A stretch of DNA of 33,590 nucleotides, from contig NZ_LBMU02000094.1 of assembly GCF_001005085.2 (NCBI RefSeq), positions 1-33,590 on the forward strand, in the 5' to 3' direction. The stretch comes from Streptomyces humi. GTDB lineage: Bacteria > Actinomycetota > Actinomycetes > Streptomycetales > Streptomycetaceae. This document shows positions 7,133 to 15,385 of the stretch, piece after piece. A program made the translations under genes and the position numbers. Within the stretch, counting starts at the first letter, position 1. Each line of letters begins with the position of its first letter. The notes under the pieces are model-generated. The model searched no databases, was not told the origin of the DNA, and saw only the letters and a list, made by a program, of their open reading frames with translations.

Positions 7133-9061
7133 GTGAGCGTTGACGGATGGGACGAGTCCTCCGTCGGGGACGGGACGGCCTCGCCGCAGGTGCCGAGCCA
7201 GGGCGGACGTGCCGATGTGCCGCATCCGGCCGGCCCCCACCCGGCCGGCCCCCACCCGGGCGTGCCGCACCCGGGCCCCCCGCCGGAGGGGAACGTTCCG
7301 CCACAGCGCGACGGGAGCGTGCTGCCGCCGCCCCGGGAACTGCCGCCCGCCGACAGCCAGCTGATCGAACGCATGCGGGGCGGCGACGACTCGGCGTACG
7401 CGGAGCTGTACCGGCGGCACGCCGACGCGGTACGGCGGTACGCGCGCGGCTGCTGCCGGGACGCGCACACCGCCGACGACCTGACCGCCGAGGTGTTCGC
7501 CCGGATGCTCCAGGCGGTGCGCGGCGGTCACGGCCCCGAGCACGCGGTACGCGCCTATCTGCTCACCGCCGTACGGCGGGTGGCGGCGCAGTGGATCAGG
7601 TCGGCCCGGCGCGAGCAACTGGTCGACGACTTCGCGGTGTTCGCGGCGCAGGCCGCGCACGGCTCCGAGGCGGGCGACGCCGACACCCTCGACCTGGGTG
7701 CCGACGTCCGCGCGATGCACGAGGCCGAGCAGTCCATGGCGATGCGGGCCTTCCGTTCGCTGCCCGAGCGCTGGCAGGCCGTGCTCTGGCACACCGAGGT
7801 CGAGGACGAGTCGCCGAGCGAGGTGGCCACCCTCTTCGGGCTCGACGCCAACGGAACCCGGGTGCTCGCCAGCCGGGCCCGCGAGGGACTGAAGCAGGCC
7901 TACCTCCAGGCCCACGTCGGTGCCTCCCTCATCGACGACGAGGCGTGCGCCCGCTACGCCGACCAGCTCGGCGGCTACGCCCGCGGGAAGCTGCGCATCC
8001 GCGCGGAGCGGGGGCTGCGCAAGCATCTGGAGGAGTGCGCCAAGTGCCGGCTGGCCGCCGCCCAGATCGAGGAGGTCGCCGCCGGTATCCCGGCCGTCGT
8101 GCCGGTCGCGGTCATCGGCTGGTTCGGGGCCGCCGGGTACGCCAAGGCGCTCGCGATCGTCGCGGGCGGCACCGGCGCCGGGGCCGCCGGCGCGGCCGCC
8201 GCGACGGGCGGTTCGTCCGGCGGCGGAGCGGGCGGCGGGGCCGCCGCCGAGGGGCTGGGGGCGCCGGTGAAGGCCGGTGTCGCCGCCGGCGTGGTCGCCG
8301 CGGCGATCGCCGCCGTGGCCCTCGCCCTGACGAACGACAGCCACCCGGCGAAGGAGATCGCGAGACCCACCCCCTCCCGACCGGCCGTCCAGCCGGAGAC
8401 ACCGGCCCCGGCCCCGTCGAGGAAGCAGCCGGCGGCCGCGCCGGTGGTCCTCGCCCCCGAGCCGGCCCCGACCCCGACACCCACGCCTCCCCGGCCCCCG
8501 GCTCCGAAGCCCGCGCCGCGCCCGAAGCCGAGCCCGACCCCCACCCCGGCCCCCACCTCGGCCCCGGCGCCCAGTCCGGAACCGACGCCCGCACCCACCC
8601 CGCCGCCCACGCCACCGCCCGCCCCGGTCGCCTACCAGCTGAGCGAGCTGCGTTTCGACGTCATCGGCGACGGCACCCGGCCCGAGATCCGGCTCGGCGA
8701 GAGCAGCTGGGTGTGGCAGCGCTACGGCGTGACGGTCGCCGACAAGCAGTACAAGCCGGGCGTCACCGTGCACGGCCGGTCCTCCGTCACCGTCGACCTC
8801 AACCGGCAGTGCACCGCCTACGACGCGATGGCCGGGGTCGACGACATGACCCTCGGCCTCGGCCGGGTCACCTTCGCCGTCTACGCGGACGGGGTACGGC
8901 TGTGGCGGTCCGCGGTGGTCGAGGGTGGACAGGCCGCCGTACCCGTCCATGTGGACCTCACGGGACGCGGGACCGTGCGTCTGGTGGTCGAGCCGGAGAA
9001 CGGCGCCTTCGACACACTGGCGCTCGCCGACTGGGCCGAGTCGAAGTTCAGCTGCCGGTAG
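7133..9061 (+). CDS. ECF-type sigma factor fused to zinc-finger anti-sigma module, membrane anchor and NPCBM-like outside domain
   Basis: 642 aa, far longer than the roughly 200 aa of an ordinary ECF sigma factor. In order: a His/Pro/Gly-rich lead (about 1-72); sigma region 2 (about 76-157); sigma region 4 (about 200-258, SPSEVATLFGLDANGTRVLASRAREGL). A ZAS-type zinc finger follows with C272, H298, C302 and C305 (H-x3-C-x2-C). Next are hydrophobic segments (about 318-345 and a clear helix at 380-399), a Pro/Ala/Thr-rich spacer (about 405-505), and a beta-rich C-terminus (about 510-642). The C-terminus contains RYGVTVADKQYKPG and ends LADWAESKF, like NPCBM carbohydrate-binding modules. The inferred role is that a cell-wall or sugar signal outside releases or modulates the tethered sigma factor. 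The start is GTG at 7133 with GGGGG about 9 nt ahead. Confidence 0.88.
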   Translation: MSVDGWDESSVGDGTASPQVPSQGGRADVPHPAGPHPAGPHPGVPHPGPPPEGNVPPQRDGSVLPPPRELPPADSQLIERMRGGDDSAYAELYRRHADAVRRYARGCCRDAHTADDLTAEVFARMLQAVRGGHGPEHAVRAYLLTAVRRVAAQWIRSARREQLVDDFAVFAAQAAHGSEAGDADTLDLGADVRAMHEAEQSMAMRAFRSLPERWQAVLWHTEVEDESPSEVATLFGLDANGTRVLASRAREGLKQAYLQAHVGASLIDDEACARYADQLGGYARGKLRIRAERGLRKHLEECAKCRLAAAQIEEVAAGIPAVVPVAVIGWFGAAGYAKALAIVAGGTGAGAAGAAAATGGSSGGGAGGGAAAEGLGAPVKAGVAAGVVAAAIAAVALALTNDSHPAKEIARPTPSRPAVQPETPAPAPSRKQPAAAPVVLAPEPAPTPTPTPPRPPAPKPAPRPKPSPTPTPAPTSAPAPSPEPTPAPTPPPTPPPAPVAYQLSELRFDVIGDGTRPEIRLGESSWVWQRYGVTVADKQYKPGVTVHGRSSVTVDLNRQCTAYDAMAGVDDMTLGLGRVTFAVYADGVRLWRSAVVEGGQAAVPVHVDLTGRGTVRLVVEPENGAFDTLALADWAESKFSCR

Positions 9062-12000
9062 CCGTCGGAGCCCTGCCCAGCTCGCTCAGGACGTCCTCCG
9101 TGGTGAGGGACGCGCCACGGGAGCGCTCGGCCGTGTAGCGCGGCGGGGGCAGCACCGCGCGGGCGGCCACGTCGACCTCCTCGGCGCGGGTGCGCTCCGG
9201 TTCGGGCCGCGGGCTCCCGTCACGCCAGTGGTCGGCGGCCGCGTACAGCCGTACCGCGCCCGCCAGGTCGCCGAGCCGGGCCAGCAGGTCGGCGCCGATG
9301 TCCGCGAGGGCCGCCGTGATGCCCTCGGCGCACCGCTGCTCCACCGCCTCGCGCAGCGCGTCGGCCACGATCGGCAGGGCCCGTGCCGGGCCGTGCTCCC
9401 CGGCCACGAGCAGCGCCTCGACCCCGTGGAACGCCGCCAGGAACTGCGGGGGCGGGGTACCGCCGGCCGTGGCCGCGCGAGCGGCCTCGTAGGACGCGTG
9501 GGCCAGGACGACGTCCCCCTCCTGGTGGGCGAGGCTCGCCCGCAGCAGCGCCACGTAGGCCTTCGTCTCCGCCACCCCGTACCGCTCGGAGGCGTCGTCC
9601 GCGCGGTCCAGGACGGCCCTGGCGCCAGCCCGGTCGCCGGACCGGAGGGAGATCTCGGCGAGCCGCGCGAGCAGGAACGGCGTCTCGGCGTACGCGCCCA
9701 CCTCGTGGGCGAGCCGCAGCGCCTCCTCGTACTCGCCCGTCGCCCTGCCGTACCTGCCCCGCGCCATGTCCGCCTCGCCGGCCGCGCTGCACACCTGGGC
9801 CCGCATCCAGCGGTCCCCGACCCGCCGGCTGAGGACCCGCAGCTCGGCCAGGTCCTCGTCGACACCCCGCAGGTTGCCCGGCGAGTCGACCCGGACGTGG
9901 GTGCGGTACATCAGCGTGACGCCGACCTCCCAGGCCCCGCCGTGCACCCGGCAGTTGGCGACGACGGCGGCCATGTCGGGGCCGATGTCCGCCGGGCCGC
10001 CCAGGAACCAGGCGGTCAGCGGCCAGATGAGGCCCGGCAGCCGCGCGGCGGACGGGCCGCCGCCCTCGTAGGCGGCGCGTACCCGGGCGAGGTACGGCCG
10101 GACCCGGGTGTCCGACAGCATGTCCGCGGGGTCGGCCTCGGACATCAGGAAGAGGTCGTAGAGCCGCAGGTCCATGCGCAGCTCGTGCAGCGGATGCGCG
10201 GCCGCCACCTCCTCGGAGACGGCCAGCAGCGCGCCGACCGGGTCGGCCGTGGCGGCGAGCGCCCGCAGTTCGTCCGGGCCGGCGCCCTCGGGCAGGGCGT
10301 CCCGGGCGATGCCCAGGCGCAGCACCGCGCGCACCGAGGCCATCGCCTCCTGGCGGTAGTTGCGCAGCCACCAGAACCAGCAGACGGCCATCACGATCGC
10401 GCCCGCCTGTACCTCGTCGCCCGCGTGCACCGCGCGGTCGAGGGCGGCGCGGATGTTGTCCAGGTCGGTCTCCAGTCGGCGGATCCAGGGGAGTTGCTCC
10501 CCGGACCGCAGCTTCGGCTCGGCCTCCTCCACCAGGGCGCGCACCCACGCCCGGTGCCGCAGCTCCGCCGCGGCGCGCAGCCCGGGGGCCTCGGCCGCCC
10601 GCTCCACGGCGTACTCGTGGATGGTTTCCAGCATGCGGTAGCGCATACCGCCGGTGCCCTCCGGTGCCTCCGGGGCGGCGACGATCAGGGACTTGTCGAC
10701 GAGCGCGCCGATCAGGTCGGCCGCGGGGCCCGTGCACACGGCCTCCGCCGCCGCCAGGTCCCAGCCGCCGGCGAAGACGGACACCTCGCGCAGGACCGTC
10801 CGCTCCCGCTCGTCGAGCAGGTCCCAGGACCAGTCGACGACCGCGCGCAGGGTCTGCTGGCGGGGCAGGACCGTACGGCTGCCGGAGGTGAGCAGGCGGA
10901 AGCGGTCGTCGAGCCGGTCGGCGATCTGCCGGGGCGTCAGCAGTCGCAGCCGGGCCGCCGCCAGCTCGATCGCCAGCGGCAGTCCGTCCAGGCGGCGGCA
11001 GATCTCGTCGACCGCCGCCGCCTCGTCCGGCAGTACGGCGGCGGCCGGGCGGACGGTGGCGGCACGCTCCTCGAACAGGCGGTGCGCCTGCTCGGGTGCG
11101 AGGGGCTCGACCGGGCGGACCGACTCGCCGGGGACGCCCAGGGGTTCACGGCTGGTGGCGAGGATCGTGAGCCCCGGGCAGCGGGTGAGCAGGGTCTCGG
11201 CGAGGGCGGCCGCCGCTTCGATGACATGTTCGCAGTTGTCAAGGATCAGGAGTTGGCTGCGCCGTGCGCAGTACTCGACCAGCAGGGCCGTGGGGTCGGC
11301 CTGCGGGGCCGCCAGCTCGTTGGTCCTGAGCACGGTCTCGCGCAGGCCGAGCGCGCTGACCACCGCGCCCGGCACCGCCTCCGGCCGGTCGAGCGGGGCG
11401 AGCTCGACCAGCCATGCCTGCGGGAGCCCGGCGGCGGCCTCCTCGGCGAGACGGGTCTTTCCGGAGCCGCCCGGTCCGGTGAGGGTGACGAGACGGGCCC
11501 TGTGCAATTCGGAACGAACGGCTTCGAGTTCGGGTTCCCGGCCCACGAAAGAGGTAAGGCGTGGACGGAGGTTGCCGGTGCGGGGCGGGGGCGCGGCGAG
11601 CGGCACGGGTCCCGGTGTCAGCAACGACTCGTGCAGTGCCCGCAGTTCCGGGCCGGGGTCGGTGCCGAGGCCGTCGGCGAGGGCGCGGCGGGCGGTCTCG
11701 TACGCGGCGAGGGCCTCCGCCGGGCGGCCGCTGTCGCGCAGGGCGCGGATCAGGAGGGCGTGCAGCGGTTCGTCGTACGGGTGGGCGCCGGTCAGTTCGG
11801 TCAGCTCCGGTACGACGCCGAGGGCGCGGCCGAGACGGAGGGCGGCGTCGGCGCGGGCGCGGGTGGCCTCCATGCGAAGCGCCTCCGGGCGGGCGGCGGC
11901 CGTCGCGCGGTCCGGCAGGTCGGCGAGGGCGGGTCCGTGCCACAGGGCGAGGGCCTCGGTGAGGACGCGGTGGGCGGTCGCCGGGTCGCCGCCGGCCAGG

Positions 12001-12335
12001 GCCTCGGTGCCTTCGCGGACCCGGCGCTCGAAGACGTGCAGGTCGATGTCGTCCTCGGCGGCGGCCAGGCGGTAGCCGCCGGGGGTGGAGATGACACTGT
12101 CCTTGCCGAGGGTCCTGCGGAGCCGGCCGACGAGGGCCTGGAGGGCGGCGGGGGCGTCCTGGGGCGGGGCGTCCTCCGCCGCCCAGATCTCCTCGACGAG
12201 GGTGTCGGGGGTGAGGGTGCGGGCGGGGTTCAGGGCGAGGACGGTGAGCAGCGCGCGGAGGCGGGGGCCGCCGACGGATATGGGAGCGCCCTGGTCGTCG
12301 TCGACTTGGGCCACGCCCAGAATTCGGTACCGCAC
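9048..12335 (-). CDS. AfsR/SARP-family transcriptional regulator with NB-ARC and TPR-like domains
   Basis: About 1095 aa. The N-terminus is an OmpR-like DNA-binding domain (about 1-95, RYRILG...RLRALLTVLALNPARTLTPD). The bacterial transcriptional activation (BTAD) domain (about 100-245) carries the typical ATRARADAALRLGR and HPYDEPLHALLIRAL. An NB-ARC ATPase follows, with Walker A TGPGGSGKTRL and Walker B QLLILDNCEHV. The long C-terminal half is Ala-rich, helical and TPR-like. Such proteins are ATP-dependent activators of secondary metabolism or development. I start at GTG 12335 because the DNA-binding domain begins there and GACAAT lies 6 nt upstream, suggesting a leaderless message. An open frame continues 32 codons further. 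Its end overlaps the sigma gene's end by 14 bp, tail to tail. It is not itself next to a biosynthetic cluster. Confidence 0.88.
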   Translation of the reverse strand: MRYRILGVAQVDDDQGAPISVGGPRLRALLTVLALNPARTLTPDTLVEEIWAAEDAPPQDAPAALQALVGRLRRTLGKDSVISTPGGYRLAAAEDDIDLHVFERRVREGTEALAGGDPATAHRVLTEALALWHGPALADLPDRATAAARPEALRMEATRARADAALRLGRALGVVPELTELTGAHPYDEPLHALLIRALRDSGRPAEALAAYETARRALADGLGTDPGPELRALHESLLTPGPVPLAAPPPRTGNLRPRLTSFVGREPELEAVRSELHRARLVTLTGPGGSGKTRLAEEAAAGLPQAWLVELAPLDRPEAVPGAVVSALGLRETVLRTNELAAPQADPTALLVEYCARRSQLLILDNCEHVIEAAAALAETLLTRCPGLTILATSREPLGVPGESVRPVEPLAPEQAHRLFEERAATVRPAAAVLPDEAAAVDEICRRLDGLPLAIELAAARLRLLTPRQIADRLDDRFRLLTSGSRTVLPRQQTLRAVVDWSWDLLDERERTVLREVSVFAGGWDLAAAEAVCTGPAADLIGALVDKSLIVAAPEAPEGTGGMRYRMLETIHEYAVERAAEAPGLRAAAELRHRAWVRALVEEAEPKLRSGEQLPWIRRLETDLDNIRAALDRAVHAGDEVQAGAIVMAVCWFWWLRNYRQEAMASVRAVLRLGIARDALPEGAGPDELRALAATADPVGALLAVSEEVAAAHPLHELRMDLRLYDLFLMSEADPADMLSDTRVRPYLARVRAAYEGGGPSAARLPGLIWPLTAWFLGGPADIGPDMAAVVANCRVHGGAWEVGVTLMYRTHVRVDSPGNLRGVDEDLAELRVLSRRVGDRWMRAQVCSAAGEADMARGRYGRATGEYEEALRLAHEVGAYAETPFLLARLAEISLRSGDRAGARAVLDRADDASERYGVAETKAYVALLRASLAHQEGDVVLAHASYEAARAATAGGTPPPQFLAAFHGVEALLVAGEHGPARALPIVADALREAVEQRCAEGITAALADIGADLLARLGDLAGAVRLYAAADHWRDGSPRPEPERTRAEEVDVAARAVLPPPRYTAERSRGASLTTEDVLSELGRAPTATGS

Positions 12336-12581
12336 CGGGTCATTGTCGCCGGGCGGAGCAACTGGGGCACGGAGTTTCGGACCCGGCGTTTCCCGGCCGC
12401 CCCGGGCAAGGGCCGGGCGGAGGACACTCACCGGCGCCGGCGGGCTGCCTCCGCCGGTCGAAGGCCGCGGGAGGGACTGCGCGATCAGCGCCCGTCGGCT
12501 CGCAGGCGGAATCCGGGGTGTCCTTTCGGAAGCCGGGGTCCGGGGGGGCCGCCCCCAGGGAGAGCAGCCCGTCTCGACGGG

Positions 12582-14660
12582 TCACGTCCCCGAGGCCAGT
12601 GCCCCCCGCATCGGCCGCACCCCCGCCGGTACCGCACGCGCGCGTGCCGGTGTGCCCGTCCAGCAGGTGCCCCGGCGGGACAGCAGCCGTCGTAGCCACA
12701 GCTCCAGGGAGACCAGGTCGGCCAGGCCGTCCAGCGGCAGCGGTTCACCCGCCGCCGCCGCGCGCAGCGCCTTGCGGACCACCCTCGCCTCCACCAGCCC
12801 CGCCTGTGCCAGCAACGGCGTGGCGAAGAGGTCGATCAGGTCGTCGGCGGCCACGCGCAGCCCCGTACGGGTGGCGGCCGCCGAGGACGCGTGGGAGGGG
12901 GCGCCCCAGCCCGGCGGCAGGTCGGTGACGCCGGCGCCCTCCAGGACCGTGCGGAGGATGGCCGCGCGGGCGCCCGGCTGGACGCGCAGCGCCTCGGGGA
13001 GGGCGCGGCAGGCGCGGACCACCTGGTTGTCGAGGAAAGGGGTGTGCAGGCGCTGGGAACGGATCTCGGCGGCCTGTTCCAGGACTCGGATGTCGGCCGC
13101 GTGCCGGGCCAGTGCCGCCCGCGCGCGGTAGTCTCCGGGGCGCTGTCCGGGTCCGACGCCGGAGCGGTTCGCCGAACCCTGGAGGAGAACCGATACTTCT
13201 GCCAGCGCCTCGCCCGTCAGCCAGCGCGCCGCCGGGCCGGGTCTCGCCCAGGTGAGCGCCGCGAGGGAGGCGCCGACCGCGCCTCCGGGGTCGTCGAAGC
13301 GGCGCCGCAGCAGGCGCTCGGCCAGGGACTCGACGCCCGCGCGGTACGGCGTGCGCGCCAGTCTGCGCGCCGCGCTGTACACACGCGCGGGGACCATCAC
13401 CGAGCCGTCGGCCTTGGCGAGGGCGGCCACCGGGCGCACCAGGTGGCGCCGCTTGCGGTCCATGAGCAGGTCGGCGAGGCGGGCCGGGTGCGCGTCCAGG
13501 ACCTGGCGGGCCCCGTAGCCGGTGAAGTGGTCGGCGCTGCCCGCGGCGAGCCGGGCGCGGTGCCGGGCCGCGGAGATCAGGGACGGCCCCGGTTCGTCGG
13601 TGAGCGGGCCGTCCAGGTCGGCGTACGGGAGGATCTCCTCCCCGCCGGTCACCACCACGTGGTGCAGACGCGGGTTGGCCGCCAGGGTGCCCGCCCGTTC
13701 GAGTTCCGACTCGCGGCCGGCCACGGCGAGGTCGTTGAAGGTGACGGCGAGAAGGCGCTCCCCGGCGCCCGTGCCGTGGCCGAGAACGGTGCCCGGCATG
13801 CCGGGCAGGCCGGCGGCGAGCAGCGCCAGCGTCCCCGAGGCCGGGCCGCCCGAGAGGTCCGCGCCGATGCCCGGGACCGGCATCCCGCGGGCCGCGCGCC
13901 GCTCGGCGGGACCCATTCCGGGCACCGGACCAGGGTCGATGTCCGGGACGTGCCGGGGTGCCGACAGCCGTGCGCGTACGGCTTCTACGAGTGCGTCCCG
14001 TACGGCGTCCACGGCGCTGTCGGGATCGGCGGAGGGGGCGGCGACGGCCAGCGAGGCGACCTGCTCGTAGCCGGCCACCTCGCGCGCCCCGGTGCGCAGG
14101 ATGAGCGCATGGCCCGGCGGGATGCGCCGCACCCCCTCGTACGGGGTGGAGTCGTGCAGCGCCGCGGGCACGTCGGGGGCGGCGAGCAGCGCGGCGAGGT
14201 GGCCGTAGTCGAGGTTGGCCTCGATGAGGTCGGCGAGCGGCAGTGCGGCCGTCGCGTAGGCCGTTCCGCCTGCCCAGGGGCTGTAGAAGACCGGGCGGGC
14301 GCCCGCGAGGTCGCCGCAGACGGTGACCCGGCGGCCGACCTGGACGACGGCCGTGTAGCTGCCGGGCCAGGCGGTCAGATGCCGGAGTGCGCCCCCGCGC
14401 GCCGTGAAGAGGCCGAGGCGCAGCTCCTCGTCGGTGGCGCCGCAGGTGCCGAGGACGGCGATGCGGTTCTGCGCGTCGGCCTTGATGACGCGCACCTCGT
14501 CGGGGCGCCAGTCGCCGACCGCCCAGAGCGGGTCCGGGTCGCCCCACAGCAGCATCGAGCCCACCGGGTGGACGGTCTCGCCGTCGAGCCCCATGGCGCC
14601 GGCGGAGCCGATCGCGGCGGCACCGGAGGCGGTGCTGCTCCATCCCACCAACCACCGCAT
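12582..14660 (-). CDS. Orphan asparagine-synthetase-like protein
   Basis: 692 aa with the layout of class B asparagine synthetases and lasso-peptide cyclases. The N-terminal glutamine-hydrolase-like fold begins MRWLVGW and so lacks the catalytic Cys at position 2. It contains GARPVFYSPWAGG and RRIPPGHALILRTG. The C-terminal synthetase domain has the pyrophosphate-loop-like ADLSGGPASGTLALL and the late motif LHTPFLDNQVVRAC. The SGG-x-D-S Asp is replaced by Ala, so ATP chemistry may be lost or changed. No lasso precursor, protease or PqqD-like gene is adjacent. The ATG at 14660 has GGAGG 6 nt upstream. An open frame extends to 15269, but that part lacks protein character. Function unknown; a regulatory or amide-forming role is possible. 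Confidence 0.8.
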   Translation of the reverse strand: MRWLVGWSSTASGAAAIGSAGAMGLDGETVHPVGSMLLWGDPDPLWAVGDWRPDEVRVIKADAQNRIAVLGTCGATDEELRLGLFTARGGALRHLTAWPGSYTAVVQVGRRVTVCGDLAGARPVFYSPWAGGTAYATAALPLADLIEANLDYGHLAALLAAPDVPAALHDSTPYEGVRRIPPGHALILRTGAREVAGYEQVASLAVAAPSADPDSAVDAVRDALVEAVRARLSAPRHVPDIDPGPVPGMGPAERRAARGMPVPGIGADLSGGPASGTLALLAAGLPGMPGTVLGHGTGAGERLLAVTFNDLAVAGRESELERAGTLAANPRLHHVVVTGGEEILPYADLDGPLTDEPGPSLISAARHRARLAAGSADHFTGYGARQVLDAHPARLADLLMDRKRRHLVRPVAALAKADGSVMVPARVYSAARRLARTPYRAGVESLAERLLRRRFDDPGGAVGASLAALTWARPGPAARWLTGEALAEVSVLLQGSANRSGVGPGQRPGDYRARAALARHAADIRVLEQAAEIRSQRLHTPFLDNQVVRACRALPEALRVQPGARAAILRTVLEGAGVTDLPPGWGAPSHASSAAATRTGLRVAADDLIDLFATPLLAQAGLVEARVVRKALRAAAAGEPLPLDGLADLVSLELWLRRLLSRRGTCWTGTPARARAVPAGVRPMRGALASGT

Positions 14661-14676
14661 CGACGCCTCCACAGGC

Positions 14677-14685
14677 TGTGGACAA
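14677..14685 (-). promoter_or_regulatory. Perfect DnaA box just upstream of the asparagine-synthetase-like gene
   Basis: On the minus strand the 9-mer TTGTCCACA lies 17 bp before the ATG at 14660, almost touching the ribosome site. It is identical to the box at 5725-5733. DnaA binding here is inferred only. Confidence 0.4.
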
Positions 14686-15385
14686 CCATGCACGGTACGA
14701 ACCGGGTCCCCATGCTGCCATGAAGGACGCGCTTCGTAGCGCCGGTGGGGGTGCCTTTGATCCCGCGCGGACGGCGGGGAGTTGCCGCAGACGAGGGCCC
14801 GCGTCGATGCCTCGGAAGAGCCGAACCGCCGTACGGCACAAGGCGACTGCGACGCGAATGCGCCCCCTGTACGCTCCCCCAGAACGCCCTTCGCGCCCTC
14901 AATTCCCATGGTAGGAGCGTTGATCGCCCGCGAAAGGCGGGGTCGATTTTCGGCCAAATCGGCGAAGGCCGCGCGGGCTTGCGCACGCTCCGTACATGCT
15001 TTGCGCACCACACGCGCGCGCGTCCGGACACGCACAGTCCGGGAGGCGGGCATCGCCTCCCGGACCGGTCCGCCACCCGCGGGGATGAAGGTGGCGGTGT
15101 CCCCCAGCCCACTGGATCCAGTACAGCGGGCCGACCCACGCAGAACCATGGAATCGCTCCCCCCATGGCCGGAGAAGAGCGCACGGCCAGGCGCACGGCC
15201 ACACGGCGGGGGCACGTCGCGACGGGCCGTGCACGGTGCGTACATGGGCCGCACTCGCGTACGGACCACAATCCCGCCATCCGGAACAATGCCCCTTAAC
15301 GCTTGGGATGCGGCGAACTACGCTGGGTTTACGAATGCCGCGTGGTTATGCCAGCGCGGCAGCCGTCTGTGTCGAGGGGTGGCGC
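14686..15385. other. Long divergent intergenic region with one strong hairpin
   Basis: About 725 bp in total separate the asparagine-synthetase-like gene from the sporulation regulator. I see no gene with streptomycete codon bias and no clear pair of promoter hexamers. A perfect hairpin lies at 15037-15065: arms GTCCGGGAGGCG and CGCCTCCCGGAC, 12 bp each, 5-nt loop. It is not followed by a T-run on either strand. The region may hold long 5' leaders or a small RNA. Confidence 0.4.
15037..15065. terminator. Perfect 12-bp hairpin in the divergent gap
   Basis: GTCCGGGAGGCG (15037-15048), loop GGCAT, CGCCTCCCGGAC (15054-15065). The stem is strong and GC-rich, but no gene ends here. It could end a small or antisense transcript, or be a structured part of a leader. 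Confidence 0.4.

Noticed and set aside
8925..12695. Very long plus-strand open frame (over 1200 codons) opposite the AfsR-like gene
   Set aside because: It is an antisense shadow produced by the high GC content; no protein domains, while the minus strand encodes a clear multidomain regulator.
12582..15269. Lasso-peptide gene cluster around the asparagine-synthetase-like gene
   Set aside because: No precursor peptide with a leader/core pattern, no transglutaminase-like protease and no PqqD-like gene on either side; the synthetase loop is altered.
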